NCBI RefSeq assembly: GCF_046533115.1 | Contig: NZ_JAJQRC010000008.1 | Location: forward strand, 38,837 to 102,836 | Reading direction: 5' to 3' | Source: JAIRMO01 sp046533115 | GTDB taxonomy: Bacteria; Spirochaetota; Spirochaetia; Treponematales; Breznakiellaceae | Length of the DNA: 64,000 nucleotides | Shown: positions 34,814 to 44,600 of the stretch, piece by piece | How positions within the stretch are numbered: the stretch's first letter is position 1 | How the letters are laid out: each line of letters begins with the position of its first letter | Position numbers and translations under genes: made by a program | The notes under the pieces: model-generated | Told to the model about the DNA's origin: nothing | What the model saw: the letters and a program-made list of their open reading frames with translations, nothing else | Database searches by the model: none

Positions 34814-35663
34814 GGTTTTCCCCGGGGGGCAATTCTTCCTCCGGCGGTTTTTCCGGGGAATTGAGATCCGGGTTTTTGAGCGCCGGCAGGGGATGGCGGA
34901 TCCGTTGTATGGAAAGGGCCTTTCCCGCCGGGTCCAGTTCAAAAAGCACCCCCTGCAGCTCGGGCCGATCCCAGGCGTCCCGGGTCCGGTCGGGGATGCC
35001 CGTCAGATACTCGGTGATCCGTTCGGTTTTATCGGTTCCCCCCACGGAATCGATGCTGCCGGTCCGGCCCGCATCGGTAATCACCGCCGTCCCCCCGGGG
35101 AGGATCCCCTCATCGGCGGTCTGGACCCGGCAGTGGGACCCGATCACCGCGGAACAGTTCCCCGCGGCCATGGTGAACAGGGTATGTTTTTCCGCGGTTG
35201 CCCCGGCGTGAAAATCAATAACCACCAGGGGGGTTTCCTGACGGAGCCGTTCCAGCAGTGCCGGAAGCGCATAAAAGGGATTATCCCCATGGAGTTTTCC
35301 GTATCCGCTTTGACCTAAAAGTACCGCTACCCCTATTTTCCCCAGGGGGGACTTAAAAATCCGGGAACCGATACCGGGGGCTCCGGGGGACAGGTTGAAA
35401 GGCCGCAGCACATAGGGGATATGGGCGATATTTTCTACCAGATCCTTTTTGTAAAAACAACATTCCCCCGTGGTAAGTACATCCGCCCCCAGTTTGTGTA
35501 AATAAGCGGCGTGATTTCTGCCAAGACCGTTCCCCCCGGTGGCCCCGTCACCGCAGGCGATGACAAAATCAATGGTATGGCGCTTTTTAAGCTCCGCCAG
35601 TCCTGTTTTAAAGGCATAAACCCCAACTTTACCGACTATTTCCGCAACATAAAGGATCGTCAT
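34806..35663 (-). CDS. ymdB: YmdB-family metallophosphoesterase with altered active site
   Basis: 285 residues. The overall YmdB fold is recognisable: MTILYVAEIVGKVG, DFVIACGDGATGG, VIDFHAGATAEK, QTADEGILPGGTAVITDAGR. YmdB hydrolyses cyclic nucleotides and influences motility and biofilm in Bacillus. The residues that normally bind metal or catalyse are changed: Asp8 to Glu, Glu39 to Asp, Asn40 to Gly, Asn67 to Glu, His68 to Cys, and the second His of the GTHTH motif to Arg (GSHCR). His152 and His177 remain. Activity may be lost or shifted. It lies in an operon with an upstream TPR gene (12 bp) and the coupled rseC-like gene. Confidence 0.85.
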   Translation of the reverse strand: MTILYVAEIVGKVGVYAFKTGLAELKKRHTIDFVIACGDGATGGNGLGRNHAAYLHKLGADVLTTGECCFYKKDLVENIAHIPYVLRPFNLSPGAPGIGSRIFKSPLGKIGVAVLLGQSGYGKLHGDNPFYALPALLERLRQETPLVVIDFHAGATAEKHTLFTMAAGNCSAVIGSHCRVQTADEGILPGGTAVITDAGRTGSIDSVGGTDKTERITEYLTGIPDRTRDAWDRPELQGVLFELDPAGKALSIQRIRHPLPALKNPDLNSPEKPPEEELPPGENHD

Positions 35664-35675
35664 AGGTTGGGTTCT

Positions 35676-36227
35676 TTATTCAGTACGGTCTTGACAGAAG
35701 TTGGGTCCCAAGCGGTCGGATAATCCCGAAAGGATCCGTTCAAATTCCGCCGCCGCCCGGAAATCCTGCAGTTCCCGGCAGGTATCCCGCAGGTTGTACA
35801 GGGCCTCCTGATAGAGGGGCGCCATGCTTACGGCTTTTTCAAAGCAATGCCGGGCTTCTTCGTAACTGCCCTCGACAAAATAGAGCACCCCCAGATTATT
35901 CCAGGTTTTGGGGACATACTCATCCCGCTGCAGGGCGGCCTGGTAACATTCTTCCGCCGAATCAAACTGTTCAAGCTCGTAATGGATCAGGCCCATGGAA
36001 ACCCATGCTTCGGCAAGATTGTCATCAATACAGAGGGCCCGTTGAAAACTGGTCAAAGCTTCCTCATAATCACCGGTCCGCTGCTGGGCTATACCCATAT
36101 TCAGCCAAAGGAGAGGATTTTCCGGCTCCATGATCAGCGCCTTTCGAAATAGGGAAATCGCCTCATTAGGACGGTTTGCCTCGGTTAACGCTATTCCAGA
36201 ATCATTTAGAAAAGATGCAGTTTCCAT
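35676..36227 (-). CDS. TPR-repeat protein
   Basis: 183 residues with four to five tetratricopeptide units (for example LLWLNMGIAQQRTGDYEEAL, AWVSMGLIHYELEQFDSAEE, TWNNLGVLYFVEGSYEEARH). Each 34-residue unit shows the usual W/L-G-Y-A-P spacing. It has no signal peptide, so it should be a cytoplasmic protein-binding scaffold. AGGGAGGG precedes the ATG. It is first in the TPR, ymdB, rseC-like operon; a role as partner of the altered YmdB is a guess. Confidence 0.88.
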   Translation of the reverse strand: METASFLNDSGIALTEANRPNEAISLFRKALIMEPENPLLWLNMGIAQQRTGDYEEALTSFQRALCIDDNLAEAWVSMGLIHYELEQFDSAEECYQAALQRDEYVPKTWNNLGVLYFVEGSYEEARHCFEKAVSMAPLYQEALYNLRDTCRELQDFRAAAEFERILSGLSDRLGPNFCQDRTE

Positions 36228-36422
36228 TTTTACCCTCCCTGACCATAACTATAACCCATTTTTACTATATGAACCAGCTCAAAAAAAATAATTGACCCTG
36301 TGCCGGCGGCTCGAAAATTTACCCTTTTTTGAAATTACCTTCTTTATTCAAAGTATAATATACCCGGATACCAAAAAAAAGACCTGTACTTGTTTTTTTC
36401 TATATAATATGATGAGGTACCA

Positions 36423-36447
36423 TTCCAAAATCAACCGGGTTTTGGAA
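36423..36447. repeat. TTCCAAAA hairpin upstream of tatD
   Basis: TTCCAAAA (36423-36430) pairs with TTTTGGAA (36440-36447) within a longer imperfect palindrome. A TATAAT at 36403-36408 lies just upstream without a good -35 box. Confidence 0.55.
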
Positions 36448-36516
36448 CGGTTTTGGGGTCGACCGTATGAAAAAAACAGGCCATTACCACGAATCCGCAG
36501 CCGGGTACTAAGCGAT

Positions 36517-37344
36517 ATGCTTACCGATGCCCATTGCCACCCCTGGGATCTCCTCCTCCGTTTCCCTGAAGCGGGGGAGGAACGGCGGCGGCTCGGCATT
36601 GCCTGCGCCGCCAGCGCCTGGAACCGGGAGGACTTTATCTGCCACGAAGCATTGGCCCGGCAGGGGGCCTCTCCCCGGGTCGTTTGCTGTTTTGGGGTAC
36701 ATCCCCAACTGCCCGCGGCGGAGGTCGAGGAAAGGCTTCGGTCCGAGGGGGGGCCTCCCCGCTTTTCCGTCGGGGAATCCCTGGCCCTGCTGGAAACCCT
36801 GGCGGAGGAAGGCCGTCTGGAGGCGATTGGGGAGACCGGTTTTGACCGGTACAACCAAACATACCGGGCAACCGCGGCCCGGCAGGAGGAGTTATTTGCC
36901 CTGCATCTGGAATTGGCGGTGAAAAAGCGGCTGCCCCTGGTGCTTCATATACGCCGGGCCATGGATAAGGTTTTTTTCCATGCCCGGACCCTGAAAAAGC
37001 TCCCCGCCGTGGTTTTACACTCCTATTCGGGGACCCTTCGGGAAGGGTTGGCCCTTTTAAAACGGGGGGTGGAAGCCTATTTTTCTTTTGGCGCCCCCAT
37101 ACTGCTCAACCACAAGACCGCCATGGAGGCCTGCGCCCTCCTTCCCCCGGAACGGCTCCTCCTGGAGACGGACGCCCCCTATCAGCCCCTCAGGGGCAGG
37201 GCCTTTTCCCAATGGGGGGACCTCCCCCGCATACTCCGGGGCGCGGCGGCCCTGCGGCAGGAGGCGGGGAGTCCCTGCGGGACCCCCGAAGAGGTGGAGG
37301 CCCTGACCGGGGACAATTTTTTCCGGGTTTATGGCGCCGGATAA
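36517..37344 (+). CDS. TatD-family metal-dependent hydrolase
   Basis: 275 residues from the ATG at 36517, where the family begins (MLTDAHCHPWDLL, with the HxH metal pair). The other metal and active-site motifs follow: GETGFDRYN, LVLHIRRAMD, VVLHSYSG and LLLETDAPYQPL. TatD enzymes are cytoplasmic nucleases or aminoacyl-tRNA-like deacylases; the exact substrate varies. The usual GEIGLDYY is GETGFDRY here, a mild deviation. The ribosome-binding site is weak. The coding strand is GC-rich with long G/C runs. Confidence 0.88.
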   Translation: MLTDAHCHPWDLLLRFPEAGEERRRLGIACAASAWNREDFICHEALARQGASPRVVCCFGVHPQLPAAEVEERLRSEGGPPRFSVGESLALLETLAEEGRLEAIGETGFDRYNQTYRATAARQEELFALHLELAVKKRLPLVLHIRRAMDKVFFHARTLKKLPAVVLHSYSGTLREGLALLKRGVEAYFSFGAPILLNHKTAMEACALLPPERLLLETDAPYQPLRGRAFSQWGDLPRILRGAAALRQEAGSPCGTPEEVEALTGDNFFRVYGAG

Positions 37345-37385
37345 CTTCCTCCGGTTTCAAAAGCCGCCTTGAGGCAAAACAGCGC

Positions 37386-37415
37386 TTGACACCCCCCCGA
37401 AGACTCGATTATAGT
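37386..37415 (+). promoter_or_regulatory. Promoter of the hydrogenase-like MCP gene
   Basis: TTGACA at 37386-37391 and TATAGT at 37410-37415 with an 18-bp spacer. The predicted leader of about 125 nt contains the perfect palindrome AAATCCGGCCGGATTT (37490-37505). AGGAG sits before the ATG at 37548. Confidence 0.65.
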
Positions 37416-37489
37416 ATTTTGGATCAAGTCCCGAGGTAAATAAGAACGACCATTAACGCTTTTTCAACGCCTCCGATTTTGGAAATTTT

Positions 37490-37505
37490 AAATCCGGCCG
37501 GATTT
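37490..37505. repeat. 16-bp perfect palindrome in the hydrogenase-MCP leader
   Basis: AAATCCGGCCGGATTT is a perfect palindrome, lying within DNA of the TTTCAAAACC hairpin family (CTTTTTCAACGCC upstream, GATTTGAAAGCGGCTC downstream). It could be an operator or part of a leader fold. Confidence 0.6.
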
Positions 37506-37547
37506 GAAAGCGGCTCAATCAGCAGACATATTTTTTAGGAGCGGCTT

Positions 37548-39638
37548 ATGAAGAAAGATGAGTTAGCGGCGGTCATTAGGGTTGATGAAGAAAAATGTGT
37601 AAACTGCCATGCCTGTATTGCGGCCTGTCCGGTTAAATATTGTAATAACGGCGCGGGGGAAAAGGTAACCGTAAATCACGCGATCTGTATCGGCTGCGGA
37701 AACTGTATCCATGCCTGTACCCACCAGGCACGGGTCATTGTGGATGATTCGGCGGAATTTTTCAGCGCCCTGGACAAAAAAGAAAAGATAATCGCCATTG
37801 TAGCCCCGGCGGTGGCTTCCAATTTTCCTGGCCGCTATCTCAATCTAAACGGTTATCTCAAGTCGCGGGGGGTGGAGGCGATTTTTGACGTAAGCTTCGG
37901 TGCGGAACTCACCGTTTTTTCCTATATAAAACATATACAAGCAGCCGCTCCCCCCTTTTGTATCGCCCAGCCCTGTCCCGCCATCGTAACCTATATTGAA
38001 ATTTACCATCCCGAGTTACTCCCCTATCTCGCCCCGGCGGATAGCCCTATGCTGCATATCATCAAAATGATCCGGGAATATTATCCCCAATACAAAAACC
38101 ATCGGATTGCCGTCCTCTCCCCCTGTATTGCCAAGCGGCGGGAATTTGATGAAACCGGGCTTGGGGATTATAATGTTACCTTCCTTGCCCTGTATGAATA
38201 CCTGGAACAGAACCGGGTAAATTTAGCGTCCTTTGCGGCGGAGGACTATGAAAATCCGCCGGCGGAACGGGCGGTAACCTTTTCCATGCCCGGGGGGCTC
38301 CTCATCACCGCGGAACGGCATCGCCCCGGTATCGGCAGGGTAACCCGGAAGATCGAAGGGGTCCATACGATTTATCCCTATCTGGAGAATGTGGCGAAAA
38401 CCATAAACTCCGGGGGTGGTAAAAACGGGGAACTGCCCGTCCTGGTGGATTGCCTTAACTGCGAAAAGGGCTGCAACGGCGGGACCGGTACCCGCAACGG
38501 CGAAACCCCCATGGACCAACTGGAAGCCCCTATCTGGAAGCGCCGGGCCGAAGTGGAGGCAAAATACGGCGGCTCAAAATCAGTGGAAAAAAATCAAAAA
38601 AAGATGTTTAAGATTCTTTCCAACTATTGGAAAAAAGGCCTTTATCACCGTTCCTACCGGGACCTCTCTAAAAACTATACCATCAAAATACCGAACAACC
38701 AGGAACTCGCCGGGGTGTATAAAAGCCTGCGGAAATTCGGTGAACAGGATATCTATGACTGTAATACCTGCGGGTATGGAAGCTGCCGCGGTATGGCCAT
38801 CGCGATTTTTAACGGTCTTAACCGGCCGGAAAATTGCCACCACTACAATCTTAGCCTCATTGATGAGGATAGGGGAACCATAGAACGCTTGAACGAGAAC
38901 CTCGGCATCCAGGTTGAAAAATCCCTGAGTTTTATGAAGGGCATCAATGACCTCATTAATAACCTCAACGACCAGATCGTGCGGCAGGCTTCCGCCATAG
39001 AAGAATCCTCCGCAGCCATTGAGCAGATGATGGCCACCATCAACAACACCGCCTCCATGGCCCAAAAAAAGCAGTCGGCCATTCAGATGCTGGTGAGCAA
39101 TGTGGAACAGGGCAGGGCTTCCATGCGCGAAACTATTGAAGCCGTAGGCACCATTACCAAAGGGGTGGAAGGGGTCGGTTCCACCATTAAGGTGATCAGC
39201 GCCATTGCCGCCAATACCAATCTTCTGTCCATGAATGCCGCCATTGAGGCGGCCCATGCCGGGGATGCGGGCCGGGGCTTTGCGGTGGTATCCGGTGAAA
39301 TCCGCCGCCTTTCCGAAACCACCCGGGAAAATTCCCGGAATATCGCCAATACTTTAACCGGCATCATCGACGGCATCAAGGTAACCACCGCCCGTTCCTC
39401 CACCACCGATACCCTGATCACCACCATGGCGGAAGAGGTCAACGGGTTTGCCAATACCATGACGGAACTTATCAACAGCTTGGGTGAATTGTCCATAGGC
39501 AGCAAGGAGATCACCACCGCCCTGGTCCTCCTGCGGGAGCATGCGGAGGCAATCAAAGACGGGTATCATACGATGATGGATAAGACCCGGACCCTTGAAG
39601 AGTCCATGCAGATGATCACCCAAATGGAACGCCAGTAG
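37548..39638 (+). CDS. [FeFe]-hydrogenase-like sensor fused to a soluble chemoreceptor domain
   Basis: 696 residues with no membrane segment. Two [4Fe-4S] ferredoxin motifs: Cys17/20/23/27 and Cys47/50/53/57. A hydrogenase large-subunit domain (about 75-330) has H-cluster regions AQPCPAIV (Cys143), SPCIAK (Cys193) and CLNCEKGCNGG (Cys305, Cys309). The proton-transfer Cys of the catalytic TSCCP motif is Pro142. A further FeS motif (Cys405/408/413/430) precedes an MCP signalling domain (440-696; tip NTNLLSMNAAIEAAHAGDAG). Likely a cytoplasmic chemoreceptor reporting H2 or redox state to CheA. Catalysis is doubtful. Start supported by AGGAG and a promoter. Confidence 0.92.
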   Translation: MKKDELAAVIRVDEEKCVNCHACIAACPVKYCNNGAGEKVTVNHAICIGCGNCIHACTHQARVIVDDSAEFFSALDKKEKIIAIVAPAVASNFPGRYLNLNGYLKSRGVEAIFDVSFGAELTVFSYIKHIQAAAPPFCIAQPCPAIVTYIEIYHPELLPYLAPADSPMLHIIKMIREYYPQYKNHRIAVLSPCIAKRREFDETGLGDYNVTFLALYEYLEQNRVNLASFAAEDYENPPAERAVTFSMPGGLLITAERHRPGIGRVTRKIEGVHTIYPYLENVAKTINSGGGKNGELPVLVDCLNCEKGCNGGTGTRNGETPMDQLEAPIWKRRAEVEAKYGGSKSVEKNQKKMFKILSNYWKKGLYHRSYRDLSKNYTIKIPNNQELAGVYKSLRKFGEQDIYDCNTCGYGSCRGMAIAIFNGLNRPENCHHYNLSLIDEDRGTIERLNENLGIQVEKSLSFMKGINDLINNLNDQIVRQASAIEESSAAIEQMMATINNTASMAQKKQSAIQMLVSNVEQGRASMRETIEAVGTITKGVEGVGSTIKVISAIAANTNLLSMNAAIEAAHAGDAGRGFAVVSGEIRRLSETTRENSRNIANTLTGIIDGIKVTTARSSTTDTLITTMAEEVNGFANTMTELINSLGELSIGSKEITTALVLLREHAEAIKDGYHTMMDKTRTLEESMQMITQMERQ

Positions 39639-39808
39639 GGGCGTTACCCCGCCCTGCCGCGGTTCCCCGAGACGGTCCGAGCGGGTATTTCCGGAAACCC
39701 GGGTGCCGGTTTGCATCGTACCGGGACCTGAAAAAAGTCTGTGCTGATTTTTATTTACGCAAAACTATTGACAGGCTGACTTCCATTCTTCCTGCATAAC
39801 ATGAGTTA

Positions 39809-39846
39809 CTTCCTCGCCTTCTGCGCCTTCGTGGTGAATTTCTTAG
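39809..39846. repeat. Half-copy of the inverted-repeat family
   Basis: CGCCTTCTGCGCCTTCGTGG followed by TGAATTTCTTAGA matches the right inner arm of the other copies (for example near 27259-27284). No left arm is seen here. The stretch 39639-39865 holds no gene. Confidence 0.6.
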
Positions 39847-39865
39847 ATTTCGTATGGGTATATGT

Positions 39866-40606
39866 TTATGGCAAGCCGGGGGTATGGTACCGTAATTCCT
39901 GGAGGGGCAGATTTTCCAGATAGGCGTCCAGGACGGCCTGTTCACCGGGGAGGATGTTGATAAATTCCAGGGCGATGATCCGGCCGACCCGGGTCAGGCG
40001 GCATTCCGGGGAAAGGATGGTATTATCCAGCCGGAAGGAACATTCGGGGATCAGGGTTCCCGGGTATAGATTCTCCAATAGGGAAGGGTAGTCGGGGTGA
40101 AAAGAAAGCCCGATGCGGGCAATGGTTTTTACCTCCCCGGTAACGATGACCTTATTGAGGGGGTTGGCGAAGATCAAAGCGCAGCGCTGCCAGGGCTCAA
40201 CCAAAAAACGCGGGGCCCGCCGTTTTTCTTCCACCGGCATATAACGGCTCAGGATATTTTGGAGTTTGACGACCAGGGATGGTTCCCCCAGGGTTTCGGG
40301 AACTATGCCGCTTACGCCGATAAAAAAGGCCTTGGATGCCTCCTCCAGGGGAAATTTTTCGCCGGTTAAGAGGACAATGGGACACCGGTCCTTGTCCCGG
40401 TCAACCCGTACAAAATGGACCAGGATCTTCCAGTGCCGGGGAAAATCATTGGCGCTGATAATAAGACCGGCGGGATCGACCTCGTCAATATTATCCATGG
40501 CCTTTTGAACATGGTTGTACCGGATCAGGTCAAATCCCAGGGGTTTAATATAATGGGAAACCAGGTTAAAGGTTTCATCCGAGCCCAGGATCAACAATAG
40601 CTTCAT
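39866..40606 (-). CDS. PilZ-like protein with receiver-like N-terminal domain
   Basis: 246 residues. The N-terminal 120 residues resemble a receiver-type fold (KLLLILGSDETFNLVSHYIK, AGLIISANDF, CPIVLLTGEK), but the usual acidic pocket is not obvious. The C-terminal half starts with KRRAPRFLVEP (RxxxR of PilZ) followed by GEVKTIARIGLSF, where the usual (D/N)xSxxG is only partly kept. It may bind cyclic-di-GMP weakly or not at all. The ATG overlaps the upstream stop by 4 bases (ATGA), so the gene is coupled to the exported protein before it. Motility or envelope signalling is a guess from the domain types. Confidence 0.75.
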   Translation of the reverse strand: MKLLLILGSDETFNLVSHYIKPLGFDLIRYNHVQKAMDNIDEVDPAGLIISANDFPRHWKILVHFVRVDRDKDRCPIVLLTGEKFPLEEASKAFFIGVSGIVPETLGEPSLVVKLQNILSRYMPVEEKRRAPRFLVEPWQRCALIFANPLNKVIVTGEVKTIARIGLSFHPDYPSLLENLYPGTLIPECSFRLDNTILSPECRLTRVGRIIALEFINILPGEQAVLDAYLENLPLQELRYHTPGLP

Positions 40607-41574
40607 TCCGTCCCCAAGTTTTGTACCGTATACCCCACAATGGTCCAGACATCATCCCTCAGGCGAAGATCGTAGGTGTACCGCTTTTTTTCAATTATAT
40701 CTCTAAAACGGAATGTTTCCAATACAATAACGGTACCTTCTTCGGCGTTATAGGTGGTCCGTTCGATCCTGAATTCCAGGGGTATGGTGGCGATATCCCC
40801 GTCCACCACCGCGTTTTCAAGCTCGGTCCGGTACTGGTCGATCATACGCAGGCGGACTTCTTCCGAGGCCCCCAGCCATTGTCGCTGCCGCCGGGGGTCC
40901 CGCCGTAACATGGCCTCCAGATCGAGGTAGAGGAAAAATTTTTCCCACTGGTTTTTTTGCCGGGCCCGGAGGGTATACTCCACCACCTGATCCGGGGGGA
41001 GCTTTTCCCGGACTAAAATGGCGTTAGTTTCCACATCCAGCGCCAGGGGGACTCCGCCGGGACCGGGCAGGGAGGGGGGCCGCAGGTGCAGGCTTAAACG
41101 GTTGGATTCCAGGGGAAGGGCCCCACCCGCGATATTACGGATAAGATCGGGGTACAGTTTGACCTGTACCACAAAGGAACCCGCCTCCCCCAGGACCGCA
41201 TAATTCCGGATATCCTCGACAAAAGAAAAGGATTCCCCGCTTTCCACCGAGACATCCCGGAAAAAAACCTGGGCGTTTTGGGTTCTTTTTCTGACCAAAA
41301 GGTCCGCGGCTTCCACCGGCCGGTTTGTCAGGGTTTTTACTTCCAAATCAACGGAAAAGATCCGGTCATCCGCCAGCTTAAAATGGTAAGGGGCGGGCCC
41401 GTTATTGGCTATGGTCACCTGTACGAGGATGGGCTCCGCGGAAGCGTTGGAAATATAGTAGATCCGCTTGTCATAAAACCGGATGGAGAGGTCTACTTCC
41501 GAAGCCCCCGGAAGGGCCAGGACCCCTAAGATAAAACCTAAGGCTATGATAATTTTCTTGTATGGTTTCACCAT
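40603..41574 (-). CDS. Exported protein of unknown function
   Basis: 323 residues. N-terminal signal peptide or anchor (IIIALGFILGVLALPGASE). The next 160 residues look like an Ig-like beta sandwich (PILVQVTIANNGPAPYHFKL; GSFVVQVKLYPDLIRN), and the C-terminal part is helical, then beta-rich, ending in VWTIVGYTVQNLG. I do not recognise a named family, though similar exported proteins of this layout are common in treponemes as far as I recall. AGGGAG precedes the ATG. It is first in a two-gene unit with the PilZ-like gene and divergent from mfd across 63 bp. Confidence 0.8.
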   Translation of the reverse strand: MVKPYKKIIIALGFILGVLALPGASEVDLSIRFYDKRIYYISNASAEPILVQVTIANNGPAPYHFKLADDRIFSVDLEVKTLTNRPVEAADLLVRKRTQNAQVFFRDVSVESGESFSFVEDIRNYAVLGEAGSFVVQVKLYPDLIRNIAGGALPLESNRLSLHLRPPSLPGPGGVPLALDVETNAILVREKLPPDQVVEYTLRARQKNQWEKFFLYLDLEAMLRRDPRRQRQWLGASEEVRLRMIDQYRTELENAVVDGDIATIPLEFRIERTTYNAEEGTVIVLETFRFRDIIEKKRYTYDLRLRDDVWTIVGYTVQNLGTE

Positions 41575-41637
41575 AAAACTCCCTGGAAAAGGGTTTAAAA
41601 AAGACCCAATACTATATATAGTAATCGGTAGACCTGT

Positions 41638-44600
41638 ATGAATACCTTATCTTTTCCTTTAATCCTCAACAAGATAGCCGCTTCCCCGGAAATAAGGACC
41701 TTTCTGGATGCCTATGGGAAGGGAAAATTCCCCCTGGAAATAGACGGTTCCGAAGGGGCCCTGACGGCGCTGATGCTCAGTGCTCTGTTTCAGGCCCAGC
41801 CCGGTGTTTTTTTGGCGGTGGTCCCTACGGAACGGGAAGCCGCGGATCTGATCCTGGACCTGGAGAGCCTGGGGGCGCCGGTCCTCTCCCTCCCCTGGTG
41901 GGGAACCATGCCTTACCGGGACATGGCCCCCCTTTCGGCGGTTTTTGGGGAACGGGCCAAGGTTTTGGGGGCCCTGGCCGGGGGGGGGCCGGTTATGGTG
42001 GTGGTCCCGGAACGGGCCTTTTTAACCCCCCTGCCGCCGCCGGAATACTTCAAAAAACTCCTTATTTCCCTTAAGCCCGGCGGGACCATAGATACCATTG
42101 GCCTGGCGAAAACCCTGGCGGGTTACGGTTATACCCGGGTTTCCCGGGTACAGATCCACGGGGAATTCGCCCTTCGGGGGGAGGTTCTGGATATTCTCAT
42201 GGGGGGGGACGAGGAAGCCTACCGGATTCTCTTTGATTTTGATGTGGTGGAATCGATAAAACGGTTTTCCCCCCTGGATCAAACCGGCTTAGATAAGGTT
42301 GATGAACTGATAATCCGGCCCCTGAAAGAGGTGATATGGTCCGACGAGCGGATCGACGGCCTCGCGGCCCGATTGGAAGCTTGTGAGGAATTCACCCGGT
42401 CCGGCCGGTCCCTGGTGGAGGATCTCATCGCCCGGCGGGAGACCCCCGGGGAGGAACTGCTTTTTCCCCTGGCCTTTGAGCAGCCCGCGGTTTTAACCGA
42501 TTACCTGGGCCCTCGGGGGACGGTGTTTTATGTTGACCGGGAACGGCTTGAAAACGCCCAGGGGGCCCTGAACAAGGAGTACGGGAGCCTTTACGCCAAG
42601 GCCCGCCGGGATCGGGAGGTTCCGGCCCCGGAACGGATCCTCCTTGATTTTAAGGATCTCCTTGCCCGGAACCCCCGGCGGGTCTCCTTTATGACCATCA
42701 AAGGCGGCGGGGAAGCGGACGCAACCCGGCTGCAAATTTCCTGCGATCCCCCCCGGAGTTTTTTCGGCAATATCAATTATTTAAAAGAGGAATTAACGAT
42801 CCTTGCCAAACAGGGGTGGACCTTTTTGGTGGCTGCCGAGTCGGAAGGTCAGGCGGGACGGATCGGGGAACTGCTTAAAAATACCGAGGAGTTGGCGGGG
42901 AGTGGGGGCCCCAAAAATGTTCCCGGCCCCCTGGTTATTTCTAACGTATCCCTTTCGGCGGGCTTCGCCCTTCCGGACATCAAATTTATGGTGATCCAGG
43001 AAAATGAGATCTTCGGCCGGAGAAAGCGGCCCCTCCGGTCTCTCAAACAGGTACGGAGCGCCGTCATCGACACCTTTGTGGAACTCAACCCCGGGGATTA
43101 TGTGGTCCATGTGAATTACGGTATCGGCCTTTTTAAGGGAATCGAACGGATCAAAACCCTGGGACATGAACGGGATTATATTAAGCTGGAATACCTGGGG
43201 GATGAGGTGGTTTTTGTCCCCATTGAACAGGTTAACCTGGTCCAGCGGTATATCGGGAGTGAGGGAGCCCCCCCCCGGTTGGACAAACTGGGGTCAAAGA
43301 GCTGGGAAAACCGTAAGGGCCGGGTTAAAAAATCCGTGGAGGATATCGCGGAGCATCTTATTGCCCTCTATTCCAAACGTAAGGCCGCCCCGGGTTATGC
43401 CTTTCCGCAGGATACCGAATGGCAGACCGTTTTTGAGGCGGCCTTTCCCTTTGAGGAAACCGAGGATCAACTCCGGTGCGTGGAGGAGATCAAGACGGAT
43501 ATGGAAAGCCCCCACCCCATGGACCGCCTGATCTGCGGGGATGTGGGCTACGGTAAGACCGAAGTCGCGGTACGGGCCTGTTTTAAGGCCATCATGGGGG
43601 GAAAGCAGGTGGCCTTCCTAGCCCCCACCACGATCCTCGTGGAACAGCATTTTGAGAATTTCCAGGAACGGTTTTCCCAGTTTCCGGTACGGATCGCCAT
43701 GTTATCCCGTTTTGTGGAACGGAGCAGGGTAAAAAAGATCCTGGAAGAGATAAAAAAGGGGGAGATCGATTTACTGGTGGGGACCCACCGGATCATCCAG
43801 AATGACGTGGGTTTTAAGGACCTAGGGCTTCTGGTGATCGATGAGGAACAGCGGTTTGGGGTCAAGGACAAGGACCGGCTTAAGGAGCTGAAAACCAACG
43901 TGGACTGCCTTACCCTCAGCGCCACCCCCATACCCCGGACCCTCCACATGAGCCTCACGAAAATTCGGGACATGAGCCTCCTCGCGACTCCGCCCCAAAA
44001 CCGGCATCCCATAGAAACGGTGATTGAGGAGTACAACGAGGATCGGCTGGCGGCGGCTATCCGTCGGGAGGTTGAGCGGGGGGGGCAGATCTTCTTCCTC
44101 CATAACCGGGTGGACACCTTGGATGACACCCGGATCAGGATCGAACGCCTGGTCCCGGAGATGCTGGTGGAGACTGCCCACGGACGGATGGATCCCCAGG
44201 AACTGGAGGATGTGATGCACCGGTTTATCCACGGGGGATTTCAGGTCCTGGTTTCTACCACCATCATCGAAAACGGCATAGATATTCCCAATGTCAATAC
44301 CATCATCATTGACCGGGCGGATATCTATGGGGTGTCCCAGCTCTACCAGCTCCGGGGCAGGGTGGGGCGATCCGACCGGGTAGCCTACGCCTACCTTTTT
44401 TATCCCCAGGACCGGGCCCTTTCGGAGGTGGCCATGAAACGGCTCCAGGTTATCTCGGACTTTACCGAACTGGGATCGGGGTTTAAGATCGCCATGAAGG
44501 ATATGGAGATCCGGGGGGCGGGGAACCTGCTGGGCAGGGAACAATCCGGGGATATCTACTCCGTGGGCTTCGATCTCTACCTGCACCTGCTGGATGAGGC

